Source: Candidatus Saccharimonadota bacterium (GTDB taxonomy: Bacteria; Patescibacteriota; Saccharimonadia; Saccharimonadales; UBA4665). From it: a DNA stretch of 34,949 nucleotides. Shown here piece by piece: positions 8,679 to 16,441 of the stretch; position 1 is the first letter of the stretch; each line of letters starts with the position of its first letter. The position numbers were made by a program, and so were the translations under genes. Where the stretch lies: contig JACMPL010000034.1 in NCBI GenBank assembly GCA_014377525.1, positions 1 through 34,949 on the forward strand, given 5' to 3'. The notes beneath the pieces are model-generated. The model saw only the letters and a program-made list of their open reading frames with translations, did not search any database and was not told the DNA's origin.

Positions 8679-9029
8679 CTAATCAGCCAAAGCAGCTTGT
8701 TTAATGAGAACTGCTAATTCTTCCGTGCGAACAACATCGGCTTCGGCAAAGTTAATTGATCGATGGTGCTTAGAGGTCAGACCACTGTTGAAAAGAGCGT
8801 CAGGATCATCAAGTTCGACACCTTTGAAGAAATTTATTTTTACATGATCTTTGAACTGGCTTACTGCACAGACATTGGTCTGTAATTTCCAAACCGCAGT
8901 ATCCCATTTCCAATCTTCTTGTAACTCCGGTGCCGCCTGATGAATCAGCGCCCGCAGCTCAGCGTATCGCTGCCCCCGCCAGTCGGTTAGCTCAGCGATT
9001 CTTTGGTCAATTTTTTTAGACGGATTCAT
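8679..9029 (-). CDS. DUF1801 / YdhG-like small protein
   Basis: A 116-residue protein resembling the DUF1801 (YdhG/YjbR-CyaY-like fold) family. Typical landmarks are the start RIAELTDWRGQRYAELRALIHQAAPEL, the W-K-W-x-T-A-V-W segment in the middle (residues 40-48), a phenylalanine-rich strand with HVKINFFKG, and a closing K-H-H-R-S-I-N-F. The family has no settled biochemical function; some members have been linked to iron or to binding small molecules. A -10 box TATGAT (9036-9041), with TTGTAC 18 nt before it, ends 6 nt before the ATG, so the transcript is probably leaderless. It lies just downstream of, and on the same strand as, the alpha/beta hydrolase but has its own promoter. Confidence 0.75.
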   Translation of the reverse strand: MNPSKKIDQRIAELTDWRGQRYAELRALIHQAAPELQEDWKWDTAVWKLQTNVCAVSQFKDHVKINFFKGVELDDPDALFNSGLTSKHHRSINFAEADVVRTEELAVLIKQAALAD

Positions 9030-9035
9030 ACTGCA

Positions 9036-9041
9036 ATCATA
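9036..9041 (-). promoter_or_regulatory. -10 box TATGAT, 6 nt before ATG (leaderless type)
   Basis: On the minus strand, TTGTAC is followed by 18 nt and TATGAT; the box ends 6 nt before the DUF1801 start codon. Both promoter elements are present, which makes this one of the better leaderless cases. Confidence 0.6.
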
Positions 9042-9098
9042 GTCTACTACTTAGTAAACGTACAATTATTTACTAAGTCTATAATAAATAGAGATCAA

Positions 9099-9869
9099 TT
9101 AGATATGCATAGTGATTGCCGACGGAGTCGACATCGGCAGGTGATGGCCGCCGACGATGTTCTTTATCGAAACGTGTTTACCAAGACTAAGCGTTGCAAG
9201 ATTCTCTAAGTATATGGCTCGATCATCGATACCCGATACCAGGACGGTTTGGACACTTATCGCTTGCAAGTCGATTTCGATCTGTGGCGTAAATACGACA
9301 TTCCGCAGTGAGCGTAGACGTGATGTCATGGTGTTACTAAAGGCCAATCGGTTGCGAACAACGGCGTTGTGCCGAGCTTTTCGAGATAACAATTGTAGCA
9401 ATGTCACGGCCCGGAATAATGGCCATACAATGCCGTTAATGCCATTTCGAAGGCCCAATCTATACAGACGGTTGGTACCCAAAATTTCGGCGCGAGCTTG
9501 GTCGCTGGTCAGTAATATCGGCATGTTCGATAGGATCAATTTTTTGACATCGGTTTTATGGGTTTTGGCGTACCGCAGTGCCAAGAGTGACCCCATTGAA
9601 TGGCCTACTAGAGTAAACGGTTTAGTCACTTCGGCTTTTTTGAGTGTCGCCGCAATACTAAGCAATTGGGCGTCGTAATCATAGCGGCTACGAACTGGCT
9701 TGGGCGATTTGCCGAAACCAAGCAAGTCAATATTAATAACGCGGTGTTTGCCAGTTAACTGTGGCAGAACATTGCGCCAGTAGGTTGAATTTGAGATAAA
9801 TCCGTGCAGAAGTACAACGGTTGGCCCGCTGCCGGTATCACTGTAACTTAAGATTGGAGTTTTTTTCAC
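9099..9869 (-). CDS. Alpha/beta hydrolase (GTG start)
   Basis: A 256-residue alpha/beta-hydrolase-fold protein without signal peptide. The oxyanion region is VVLLHGF (18-24), the nucleophile elbow is GHSMG with Ser91, the likely acid is an Asp in SGIDDRA (about 213-219), and the His is in VGGHHLPMS near the end. The cap is small and basic. Substrate cannot be inferred; such proteins include esterases, epoxide hydrolases and haloperoxidase-like enzymes. The start is GTG at 9869, preceded by TACGAT with a 6-nt gap, so leaderless translation from GTG is predicted. It resembles the hydrolase at 13400-14260 in shared phrases such as D-L-L-G-F-G and G-H-S-M-G, followed by an L-x-x-x-M-P segment, so the two are probably distant paralogues. 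Confidence 0.88.
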   Translation of the reverse strand: MKKTPILSYSDTGSGPTVVLLHGFISNSTYWRNVLPQLTGKHRVINIDLLGFGKSPKPVRSRYDYDAQLLSIAATLKKAEVTKPFTLVGHSMGSLLALRYAKTHKTDVKKLILSNMPILLTSDQARAEILGTNRLYRLGLRNGINGIVWPLFRAVTLLQLLSRKARHNAVVRNRLAFSNTMTSRLRSLRNVVFTPQIEIDLQAISVQTVLVSGIDDRAIYLENLATLSLGKHVSIKNIVGGHHLPMSTPSAITMHI

Positions 9870-9875
9870 TTTATC

Positions 9876-9881
9876 ATCGTA
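9876..9881 (-). promoter_or_regulatory. -10 box TACGAT, 6 nt before GTG start
   Basis: TACGAT on the minus strand ends 6 nt before the GTG of the alpha/beta hydrolase. The same spacing as at ATG genes in this window supports choosing this GTG as the start. Confidence 0.5.
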
Positions 9882-9939
9882 GCGTAAAAGCTTAATTTAG
9901 TTAAGTATATTTAAGCATTTCACTCAGGTTAGCTTAAGA

Positions 9940-10392
9940 ATCGAAGCTACAAGGTTGGCCTTAGCCCGCTACAACTGTTATGGCGCATCGACCGTGGTTA
10001 TGATTTTGGCTGGTTTAGCGATTGGTTTTCGCACCAGTGCTGCTCTGATGGATTGGTTAGCGATTGTTGGCCTACTTGTATTGTTCACATTAGCATTTTC
10101 GTAGCTGGATGCAATTGTCGGCGTCCTGGCCAAAAGTGTCAAAGCGGTCCAATGGTTAACAATCGTTATTATTTTTCTGCTGACATTCGCTAGTAGCGCT
10201 TTTACGCCGACGGATGTGGTGAACAGTGTGCTTCGAGCTTTTGCCGAAAATCAACCGATAACGCACTTCATTAATGCCCTGCGAGCGCTGTTACTTGGCA
10301 TACCTCTACATAATTACGGGTAGTACTCCTTGGCCTGGGGTGTTGGCACGCTAATTGTTTCGATTCCGCTAGCGAGTCGTTATACTGCTAGT
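9940..10392 (+). pseudogene. C-terminal remnant of an ABC-2 type (DrrB-like) permease with two amber stops
   Basis: One plus-strand frame here reads as the last ~140 residues of an ABC-2 permease of the DrrB type: VVMILAGLAIGFRTSA, GLLVLFTLAFS, then TAG (10102-10104), then LDAIVGVLAKSVKAVQ, TFASSAFTPTDVV, LRAFAENQPITHFINALRALLLG, then TAG (10321-10323), then YSLAWGVGTLIVSIPLA. The S-S-A-F-x-P-T and A-E-x-Q-P-(I/V)-T landmarks are diagnostic of drug/lipid exporters of this family. Both stops stand where relatives I remember often have tryptophan, consistent with TGG to TAG. The N-terminal half and any partner ATPase gene are missing. The remnant runs in frame straight into the DUF2130 gene and contains that gene's -10 box. 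Confidence 0.75.
10381..10386 (+). promoter_or_regulatory. -10 box TATACT, 6 nt before the DUF2130 start
   Basis: TATACT ends 6 nt before the ATG at 10393 and lies inside the last codons of the permease remnant. It decides the start of the DUF2130 gene: the longer in-frame reading from 10330 would add only permease text. Confidence 0.65.
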
Positions 10393-11694
10393 ATGACAAT
10401 TACTTGTAACCACTGTGGCCGCGAGGTTGAACTGACCGAGGCGCTAACTAAAGATATTCAAAAGACAGTCATGGCTGCCCAGCACGAGAAACACCAAGCT
10501 GAGCTTACGACAGTTCGGGCTGAAGCCGAAGCGGGCGCTAAGCGTTTAACAGCCGCCGCTGCCGACCAGGCCCGCAAAACTCTTGACGTTGAGAAAGCCT
10601 TGTTGCAGCAGCGTAGCGAAGCCGACATCGAGATCCTCAAAAAGCAACTTACGGCCGAGGCAGAAAATACCCGTCGTAAAACGTTTGCCAACCAGGAGCT
10701 CACAACCCAAGCCTTAAAAGCTGATGCCGAGGCCGCTAAGAACGATAGCAACGGTTTACGGACCCAGCTAACTGACATGATGAAACTACTACGCGACGAA
10801 AAGCAGGCCAGGGCAAATGTTGAACTCGAGGCTCAAAAGAAATTTAACGCCGAGGAATCAAAAATTCGTGATGAATCGACTCGTCTTGCCGAAGAACGAT
10901 TCCGCCTAAAGATTGCTGAAAACGAAAAGAAATTAGCCGATACGCAGAAAGCATTGGTGGACGCTCAGCGCAAAGCCAATCAAGGTTCCCAGCAAAATCA
11001 GGGCGAAGTATTGGAACTTGATTTAGAGAATCGTCTCCGCGAAGAATTTCCGTTCGACGAAATTCAAGAAGTTAAAAAGGGTGCACGCGGTGCCGATATG
11101 AAGCAGCTTGTTCGCAATCAATCCGGTATCAACTGCGGTATGTTGCTGTGGGAAACCAAGAATGGTAAGTGGCAGCCAGCTTGGGTTACCAAGTTCAAAG
11201 CCGATATTCGCGAAGCAAATGCCAACATCGGTGTTATTGTCTCACAGGAATTACCACATGATATCCAGGACTTTAAGCAATTAGAAAACAATGTCTGGGT
11301 GGCCAGCCCAAGTTTTGCAACTCGGCTCGCCGTCGCACTACGCGCAATTATCTTACAGGTTGACGCCGCTAATAAGATGAACACCAACAAAGATACCAGT
11401 ATGGAGTATTTATACCAATATCTGGTCGGGCCGGAATTTCGCCACCGAGTCGAGGCAATCGTCGAAAACTACGGAACCCTGCAAGCAGAAATTGAGAAGG
11501 AGAAACGGGCGGCCGCTTTGCGTTGGGCTCATCAGGAAAAAGCGATTCGTAACGTGATTGATAATACGATTGGAATGTACGGCGATTTGCAGGGAATCAC
11601 CAACCGGGCGCTGCCATCGATTAAGACGTTAGAGCTCGATATCGGCGAAGATGACGTCGATAGCGGTAGTTCGTCGCAGTCGTCGCTACTATAG
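10393..11694 (+). CDS. DUF2130 family coiled-coil protein
   Basis: A 433-residue cytosolic protein. It starts with a short CNHCGREVEL zinc-knuckle-like motif, then a long coiled coil rich in Ala, Glu, Lys and Gln (about 25-215), and a globular DUF2130 domain (about 225-400) with LDLENRLREEFPFDEI, KKGARGADM, CGMLLWETKNGKW and WVTKFKADI. The E-x-K motif in WETK, together with the upstream D, recalls a PD-(D/E)xK-like nuclease core, so a DNA or RNA nuclease role is plausible but unproven; rmuC at 15264 has a similar architecture. The start at 10393 is chosen over the upstream in-frame GTG or ATG-like start, because MTITCNHCG begins the family domain and the -10 box precedes it. It ends 71 nt before the MscS gene. 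Confidence 0.88.
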   Translation: MTITCNHCGREVELTEALTKDIQKTVMAAQHEKHQAELTTVRAEAEAGAKRLTAAAADQARKTLDVEKALLQQRSEADIEILKKQLTAEAENTRRKTFANQELTTQALKADAEAAKNDSNGLRTQLTDMMKLLRDEKQARANVELEAQKKFNAEESKIRDESTRLAEERFRLKIAENEKKLADTQKALVDAQRKANQGSQQNQGEVLELDLENRLREEFPFDEIQEVKKGARGADMKQLVRNQSGINCGMLLWETKNGKWQPAWVTKFKADIREANANIGVIVSQELPHDIQDFKQLENNVWVASPSFATRLAVALRAIILQVDAANKMNTNKDTSMEYLYQYLVGPEFRHRVEAIVENYGTLQAEIEKEKRAAALRWAHQEKAIRNVIDNTIGMYGDLQGITNRALPSIKTLELDIGEDDVDSGSSSQSSLL

Positions 11695-11765
11695 CTGATC
11701 GACTAATACTGGTTCCGGGGAAAGACATTCTTGCCAGACGTTAGCAACTCCGTTACTGTTTGTGT

Positions 11766-12662
11766 ATGATTGCAAACACTTCTTCCTCCGACCTACATAA
11801 ATTATTTAACAATTCATTAGTTCAGGTAGTAGCCATACTGCTTATTGCTTACTTGATGCAGCGGGTTAGCCATACTTTCATCGAACGACTGGTACGGCGA
11901 GCCGTCAAAGCCGACCGTTTCGAGTCAAAAATAGACAAAATCAAGCGTGAAGACACCGTAATCCAGATCGCCCGTAAAATGGTATCGTTCGTGCTATGGG
12001 CAACCGTACTACTAGTTGTCTTGTCGCTGCTCGGTATCAATTTAGCGGCGTTAGCAACTGGTGCTGGTGTGTTCGGAGTTGTTTTTGGGCTCGGTGCTCA
12101 AAATACCATCAAAGATTACTTGGCTGGATTTTACATCTTAACCGAAAACCAATACCGAGTGGGTGACATCGTGACACTCAGCGGTGGTACTACGACGCAA
12201 CTTGGTACTTCGGGCGTCGTCGAGGAAATATCGCTGCGAATCACAAAACTTCGAGACTTGGATGGGACACTGAATATTGTTCGTAACGGCGAAGCCGGTA
12301 TTATTACCAATCGGACGTCGAAGTATTCGAGCGTGGTTGTTGATCTTGGCGTCGACTACAAAAGTGACATTGATGTCGTCGAGGCGGTTATCAACCAAGT
12401 TGGTATCGACATGCTGGCGGACGAACGCTATACGTCGCTCATTACCGAACCGATAAAATTCCTGCGCGTCGAGCAGTTTACTGATTCCGGAGTAACGGTT
12501 CGATCGCTTGGGCGTGTCCGACCAGCATCGCAGTGGGAAATCGCCGGCGATTTCCGCCGCCGCGTTAAAAAGGCTTTGGAGAAAGCCGACATAGCTATGG
12601 CTATGCAGCAACGGATGGTCCACACGGCCAGCTCTCATTATAAAACACGCAGTAACACGTAA
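11766..12662 (+). CDS. mscS: Small-conductance mechanosensitive channel (MscS family)
   Basis: A 298-residue MscS-type channel that opens under membrane tension to release osmolytes. One N-terminal helix (about 13-32) and a second (about 76-98) precede the pore helix TM3, the Ala/Gly-rich LAALATGAGVFGVVFGLGAQNTIKDYLAGFYIL. The beta domain follows with YRVGDIVTLSGG and VVEEISLRITKLRDLDGTLNIVRNG, then the C-terminal alpha/beta domain. The length is typical for the E. coli MscS size class. An in-frame TTG at 11760 is possible, but ATG at 11766 is preferred; no clear ribosome site or strong -10 is seen. A weak hairpin (GTAAGCA/TGCTTAC) overlaps the stop without a U-run. Confidence 0.92.
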   Translation: MIANTSSSDLHKLFNNSLVQVVAILLIAYLMQRVSHTFIERLVRRAVKADRFESKIDKIKREDTVIQIARKMVSFVLWATVLLVVLSLLGINLAALATGAGVFGVVFGLGAQNTIKDYLAGFYILTENQYRVGDIVTLSGGTTTQLGTSGVVEEISLRITKLRDLDGTLNIVRNGEAGIITNRTSKYSSVVVDLGVDYKSDIDVVEAVINQVGIDMLADERYTSLITEPIKFLRVEQFTDSGVTVRSLGRVRPASQWEIAGDFRRRVKKALEKADIAMAMQQRMVHTASSHYKTRSNT

Positions 12663-12682
12663 GCACAAGCGAAAATGCTTAC
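12659..12682 (+). other. Inverted repeat at the mscS stop codon
   Basis: GTAAGCA (12659-12665) and TGCTTAC (12676-12682) can pair as a 7-bp stem with a 10-nt loop. There is no T-run after it, so it is not a standard intrinsic terminator. It might slow 3' decay or be chance. Confidence 0.3.
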
Positions 12683-12775
12683 AGTCAGCGATAAGCCTTG
12701 TTCACTATGATTAGTTGTACCGCAAGCCAAATGTCGGTAATAGTAACGTAACATCAGGCAGTAATCGGAGGATAT

Positions 12776-13363
12776 ATGGATGCAGCTGAGCTTTTTACCA
12801 AATGCCTCGCCCAAGCAACACTAGTCGTCAAACAGGTTCGGCCAGATCACTACGCAAACCCGACGCCTGATGCCGACTGGACGGCCCGCGACCTGGTTGA
12901 ACATATGGTAACCGAACTCAGCTGGCTTCCCGACTTGCTCGAAGGTCAAACGATTGGCGAGGTCGGCGATAAATACGACGCCGATTTTATCGACGATACC
13001 GTCAGTGACCTAAGTGTTGTTTGGCAAAATGCTGCCGATAGGGCCGATGCAGCTGTGCTTGACGTCGACCCCGAAGAAGTTGCCCACCTAAGTTACCGCG
13101 ACGTAAGTATCGAGAATTACTTGGAACAAGCAGCCAGTGATCAATTAATCCACGCCTGGGACTTGGCAGAGGCAATCGGAATGTCCGTCGTATTCGATGT
13201 AGATGTTATAAGCGCGGTTACAGCTTACGCAAATCGAAACCAATCAAACATGGCGGGTAGTGGTATGTTTGGTGCGCCACTGTCGGTAGATGCCGCAGAA
13301 ACTGCTCAAACTAAATTATTGGCATTATTTGGCCGCTCAGCGAGGTGGGCTGAATCACAATAA
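12776..13363 (+). CDS. TIGR03086-type / DinB-like (mycothiol-dependent isomerase N-domain fold) protein
   Basis: A 195-residue cytosolic helical protein of the TIGR03086 / MDMPI-N (DinB-like four-helix bundle) type. Recognisable landmarks are the start ELFTKCLAQATLVVKQVRPDHYANPTP with a D-W-T-A-R-D-L-V-E-H-M segment (about 38-48), and SDQLIHAWDLAEAIG (about 121-135). In relatives, His from L-V-x-H, plus E and H from the second and third helices, bind a metal; here H46 and the H in LIHAWD are present. Actual substrate is unknown; many members are thiol-dependent transferases. A clear Shine-Dalgarno site CGGAGG (12766-12771) decides the start. It is followed, after 36 nt, by the alpha/beta hydrolase, which has its own -10 box. 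Confidence 0.8.
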   Translation: MDAAELFTKCLAQATLVVKQVRPDHYANPTPDADWTARDLVEHMVTELSWLPDLLEGQTIGEVGDKYDADFIDDTVSDLSVVWQNAADRADAAVLDVDPEEVAHLSYRDVSIENYLEQAASDQLIHAWDLAEAIGMSVVFDVDVISAVTAYANRNQSNMAGSGMFGAPLSVDAAETAQTKLLALFGRSARWAESQ

Positions 13364-13386
13364 GCTTGCAAGATATATCATTACGG

Positions 13387-13392
13387 TATACT
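13387..13392 (+). promoter_or_regulatory. -10 box TATACT, 7 nt before ATG (leaderless type)
   Basis: TATACT ends 7 nt before the ATG at 13400 and lies in the 36-nt gap after the TIGR03086-type gene. It makes 13400 the preferred start. Confidence 0.6.
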
Positions 13393-13399
13393 TAATGGC

Positions 13400-14260
13400 A
13401 TGGACGCTCTATCAATCTTTTGGCACCGGTCGCTTGGCCGGCCGTTTCGACTGGCAAAAACGGTTGATATCGGTAACGGCGAAACAGTAGTGTTACTACA
13501 TGGTATTGGCCGTTCAACTGAGGTCTGGGACAAACTCATCGAACGACTCAAAGGCTCGGCCCGGGTGGTCGCGTTTGATCTATTAGGTTTCGGAGTATCC
13601 GCGAAACCCCATTGGATCGACTACACTACCGAAGACCATAGCCGGTCTGTCATCGCCAGCATTGTTAAACTACGAGCCGGTCGACCAGTTGTAGTAGTTG
13701 GCCATTCAATGGGCTGCTTGGTTGCAGCTCGAGTCGCCCGGCAGCGGCCTGATCTTGTAAAGCAATTGGTATTATTCGAAATGCCATTGTACGACGGTCT
13801 ACCCGACAGACGGTATTATAAACTACGGCTCGACATCTATCGTCGTCTTTATACCAAGGTTATTGCGATGCAACCGACATTCGAACGATCGAATGCTAAA
13901 TTACTAGAGCGACTGGCGAGCCGGATCGTCGCATTTGAGATAAATGAGCAGAGTTGGACGCCGTTTGTCCGTAGTCTTAAGAATACAATTTTGGAGCAAA
14001 CGGCAGCTAGTGATATCAAGGCGCTCCGAATGCCCGTCGACGTTATTTACGGCTCTCGCGACATGCTCGTCATACGTGGTAAGGCACAACAAATATTCGG
14101 GTCTGATTCCAGCTGGGTAACCGCCCATACCATCCGTGCTCGCCATGAGATTTCCAAAAATTCCAGCGACTTTTTGTATGAGCGAATAAAGTTAGGCATC
14201 GACGCAACGCCGAATAAAAGCGGGCATAGTCGCCTCAAAGATCTACTATTGTCGACGTAA
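13400..14260 (+). CDS. Alpha/beta hydrolase
   Basis: A 286-residue alpha/beta-hydrolase without signal peptide. It carries VVLLHGIG (30-37), the nucleophile elbow GHSMG with Ser103, a likely acid in YGSRDMLV, and a His in RARHEISKN. The shared phrases DLLGFGVSAKP and LVLFEMPLYD link it to the hydrolase at 9099-9869 (DLLGFGKSPKP, LILSNMPIL), so the two are probably old paralogues. It may be co-transcribed with the preceding TIGR03086-type gene as well as having its own promoter. An intrinsic terminator 77 nt after the stop ends the unit. Substrate is unknown. Confidence 0.88.
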   Translation: MDALSIFWHRSLGRPFRLAKTVDIGNGETVVLLHGIGRSTEVWDKLIERLKGSARVVAFDLLGFGVSAKPHWIDYTTEDHSRSVIASIVKLRAGRPVVVVGHSMGCLVAARVARQRPDLVKQLVLFEMPLYDGLPDRRYYKLRLDIYRRLYTKVIAMQPTFERSNAKLLERLASRIVAFEINEQSWTPFVRSLKNTILEQTAASDIKALRMPVDVIYGSRDMLVIRGKAQQIFGSDSSWVTAHTIRARHEISKNSSDFLYERIKLGIDATPNKSGHSRLKDLLLST

Positions 14261-14269
14261 GGAGATTGC

Positions 14270-14311
14270 ATGACCAGGCCTTGCAATGGCTACCCGATAG
14301 GCATAAGCTAA
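14270..14311 (+). CDS. Possible 13-codon mini-ORF after the hydrolase
   Basis: ATG at 14270 opens a 13-codon frame (MTRPCNGYPIGIS) ending TAA at 14309-14311. AAGGAG at 14259-14264, overlapping the hydrolase stop, is 5 nt upstream and is a proper Shine-Dalgarno site. It lies directly before the intrinsic terminator. It could be a real micropeptide or leader-type peptide, or only a chance frame within a structured 3' end. Confidence 0.25.
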   Translation: MTRPCNGYPIGIS

Positions 14312-14336
14312 ATGCAGGAAGTGTGAGGCTTCCATC

Positions 14337-14366
14337 AGATCCGGGCTTACACCCGGATCTTTTTTC
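14337..14366 (+). terminator. Intrinsic terminator after the alpha/beta hydrolase
   Basis: A perfect 9-bp GC-rich stem AGATCCGGG / CCCGGATCT with a 6-nt loop, followed by TTTTTC. It is the clearest terminator in the window and separates the hydrolase unit from the ZIP transporter gene. Confidence 0.9.
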
Positions 14367-14493
14367 GTCTAAAATTGTCCAAATAATTGCGACATATTTG
14401 CGAATATTTACATGACAAAGTAGGATGTATTCATGTCTACTATTATCATCTTTACCTACCTAATGCAGCGAATGGCTGAGCGTTAGCACCTGC

Positions 14494-14499
14494 TATACT
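14494..14499 (+). promoter_or_regulatory. Extended -10 (TGC-TATACT) of the ZIP transporter gene
   Basis: TGCTATACT ends 10 nt before the ATG at 14510, so the leader would be only about 3-4 nt. No zinc-regulator operator is recognisable by eye. Confidence 0.55.
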
Positions 14500-14509
14500 A
14501 ATAATCGAA

Positions 14510-15235
14510 ATGGAACCAGTAATCCTCACACTTCTGACCGTACTATCAACCTTTGCCGGCGGTATAGTCGCTATCAAGAACAAAGAGCGGCTGCATTACA
14601 TCTTGGGCTTAACGGCTGGTGTCATACTAGGGTTAATTGCATTTGATTTGTTGCCAGAGATTTTCAGACTGGTAAATACTACTAAAATTGATGCGACCAA
14701 GCCGATGGTAGCCTTAGTGGTTGGTTTTCTCTTGTTCCACATATTAGAAAAAACCCTATTGCTGCATCATGCCCACGAGACCGAATACGGTGAACACCGT
14801 CACCCCCAAGTCGGTGTATTCTCGGCACTGGCGTTAGCCGGTCACAGTTTTCTAGACGGCGTCGGCATCGGGCTTGGTTTTCAGGTTAATTCAACGGTTG
14901 GTGTCGCTGTTGCAATTGCCGTTATCGGACACGACTTTGCTGACGGCCTCAACACGGTTAGTTTGATGATAAATCATAAGAACAGTGTCAAACGAGCTTT
15001 TAGGTTCCTGATCGTCGACGCCCTGGCGCCAATGCTCGGCGTATTATCGACGTTACTGTTCACTCTATCTGACGCGCAATTGATAATTTATCTTGGTTTC
15101 TTTGCTGGTTTCTTGCTGTACATTGGTGCCAGCGATATATTGCCGCAAGCCCACGAAAAACATTCATCACGAATTACGATCGGACTGACCGTCTTTGGAA
15201 CGTTCGCCATGTTTGTTATTACGAGATTTATTTGA
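14510..15235 (+). CDS. ZIP family divalent metal transporter
   Basis: A 241-residue inner-membrane transporter of the ZIP family, which brings zinc, and sometimes iron or manganese, into the cytosol. About eight hydrophobic segments are visible. The metal-binding centres of TM4 and TM5 are present as GHSFLDG (His112, Asp116) and GHDFADGLN (His141, Asp145). The His-rich loop HHAHETEYGEHRH (86-98) between TM3 and TM4 is typical of the family and may collect metal. The length is at the short end for bacterial ZIP proteins. It has its own near-start promoter after the terminator. ZIP identity is firm; the ion cannot be decided. Confidence 0.92.
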   Translation: MEPVILTLLTVLSTFAGGIVAIKNKERLHYILGLTAGVILGLIAFDLLPEIFRLVNTTKIDATKPMVALVVGFLLFHILEKTLLLHHAHETEYGEHRHPQVGVFSALALAGHSFLDGVGIGLGFQVNSTVGVAVAIAVIGHDFADGLNTVSLMINHKNSVKRAFRFLIVDALAPMLGVLSTLLFTLSDAQLIIYLGFFAGFLLYIGASDILPQAHEKHSSRITIGLTVFGTFAMFVITRFI

Positions 15236-15251
15236 GCTGTGCCAACGATGG

Positions 15252-15257
15252 TAGAAT
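15252..15257 (+). promoter_or_regulatory. -10 box TAGAAT, 6 nt before the rmuC ATG
   Basis: TAGAAT ends 6 nt before the ATG at 15264, the same spacing as at other genes here. It lies in the 28-nt gap after the ZIP gene. Confidence 0.55.
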
Positions 15258-15263
15258 AAGCTT

Positions 15264-16349
15264 ATGACTATTGCCGTTATCATTCTGGGTGTGCTGGTTC
15301 TAGTACTGATGGTCACCCTCATTCGGCAAGGTAGCTCGAAGGAGGTTAGCAGCGCCTTACTGCTCAAACAAGATCTGACAAAACTAAGCGCCGATATTGG
15401 CAATCTCAAAGACGGTTTACAGACGCAAATGACCGAACGGTTCGATCGTAATCAAGCGATGATGCTGGGCGGCCTGCAGAAACAGTTCAGCGAAAGTAGC
15501 AAGATTATTAGTGAAGTTACTCGTAGCTTGACTGAGTTAAAAGAAACTAATAAACAAGTTTTTGCAGTCACCGATGAACTTAAGACTCTTCAAAATGTGT
15601 TGCAAAACCCGAAGCAGCGCGGGGTGCTTGGTGAGTACTATCTACAATCCGTACTAGAGAACGTGCTGCCGCCAGAACGGTTCCACTTGCAGCACAAAAT
15701 TGGCAAGGACGATGATGGCAAGGATTTAATCTGTGATGCAGTCGTCGTGCTCGATAAGGGCATAATGTTACCGGTCGACTCGAAATTTAGCCTAGAAAAT
15801 TACAACCGGCTGGTCGAGTCAAAGGATAAAGCCGAACGCATCGAGCTAGCTAAGCTATTCAAAAATGATCTCAAGAACCGCATCGACGAAACTGCCAAAT
15901 ATATTCGCCCCAAATACGGTACCATGGATTTCGCGTTCATGTTTATTCCCAGCGAAGCAATATACTACGACCTATTAATTAATAAAGTCGGTACGACCGG
16001 TACCTCGGCCCGCGATCTTATCGAATATGCCTTCCGCGAAAAAAAGGTTATTATCGTCAGTCCAACTAGTTTTATGGCGTACTTACAAACAGTCCTACAA
16101 GGACTCCGTAGCCTACAAATCGAAGAAACGGCTAAAGAAATTCAGCAACGCGTCGGAGAACTTGGCCGTCACATCGGCACCTACGAGATATTTATGCAGA
16201 AACTAGGCAACAGTCTGGGTACGACAGTAAACCATTACAATGTTGCCCATAAAGAACTCAAAAAAATTGACAAAGACGTCATGAAAATCGCCGAAACCAG
16301 CCCAAGCATCGAGCCCCTAGTGCTCGACCGCCCACAACTAGACGACTAA
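15264..16349 (+). CDS. rmuC: DNA recombination protein RmuC
   Basis: A 361-residue RmuC-family protein. Residues 2-20 form one transmembrane anchor, 30-110 a coiled coil, and about 115-320 the RmuC domain with a PD-(D/E)xK-like nuclease core. Landmarks are QNPKQRGVLGEYYLQSVLE (about 115-133), ICDAVVVLDKGIMLPVDSKF (152-171; the D...DSK pattern is the presumed catalytic core), and KYGTMDFAFMFIPSEAIYYDL. RmuC limits recombination between inverted repeats; its precise reaction is not settled. Its partner genes are not adjacent. It ends convergent to the glycosidase gene. Confidence 0.93.
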   Translation: MTIAVIILGVLVLVLMVTLIRQGSSKEVSSALLLKQDLTKLSADIGNLKDGLQTQMTERFDRNQAMMLGGLQKQFSESSKIISEVTRSLTELKETNKQVFAVTDELKTLQNVLQNPKQRGVLGEYYLQSVLENVLPPERFHLQHKIGKDDDGKDLICDAVVVLDKGIMLPVDSKFSLENYNRLVESKDKAERIELAKLFKNDLKNRIDETAKYIRPKYGTMDFAFMFIPSEAIYYDLLINKVGTTGTSARDLIEYAFREKKVIIVSPTSFMAYLQTVLQGLRSLQIEETAKEIQQRVGELGRHIGTYEIFMQKLGNSLGTTVNHYNVAHKELKKIDKDVMKIAETSPSIEPLVLDRPQLDD

Positions 16350-16441
16350 CGCCTGACCTATCATCGGTGGCGAAGAATAATTACTGGGTCAGACATTGCT
16401 TCGCTTAGACCTGCTCTGAATCCAATTGATGAGCGCTTTAT

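Larger units (their letters stand above)
14261..14366 (+). ncRNA. Candidate structured 3' RNA with four successive hairpins
   Basis: Between the hydrolase stop and the terminator, short inverted repeats follow each other: ATTGCA/TGCAAT (14265-14270 with 14282-14287), GCAT/ATGC (14301-14304 with 14312-14315), GGAAG/CTTCC (14317-14321 with 14329-14333), and the strong terminator stem (14337-14360). It does not match SRP RNA, tmRNA or a riboswitch that I know. A processed 3'-UTR RNA or attenuator-like element is possible. Confidence 0.3.

Noticed and set aside
8667-8691. GGCTG/CAGCC hairpin between convergent genes as a bidirectional terminator.
   Set aside because: The stem is only 5 bp, overlaps the DUF1801 stop, and has no T-run on either strand.
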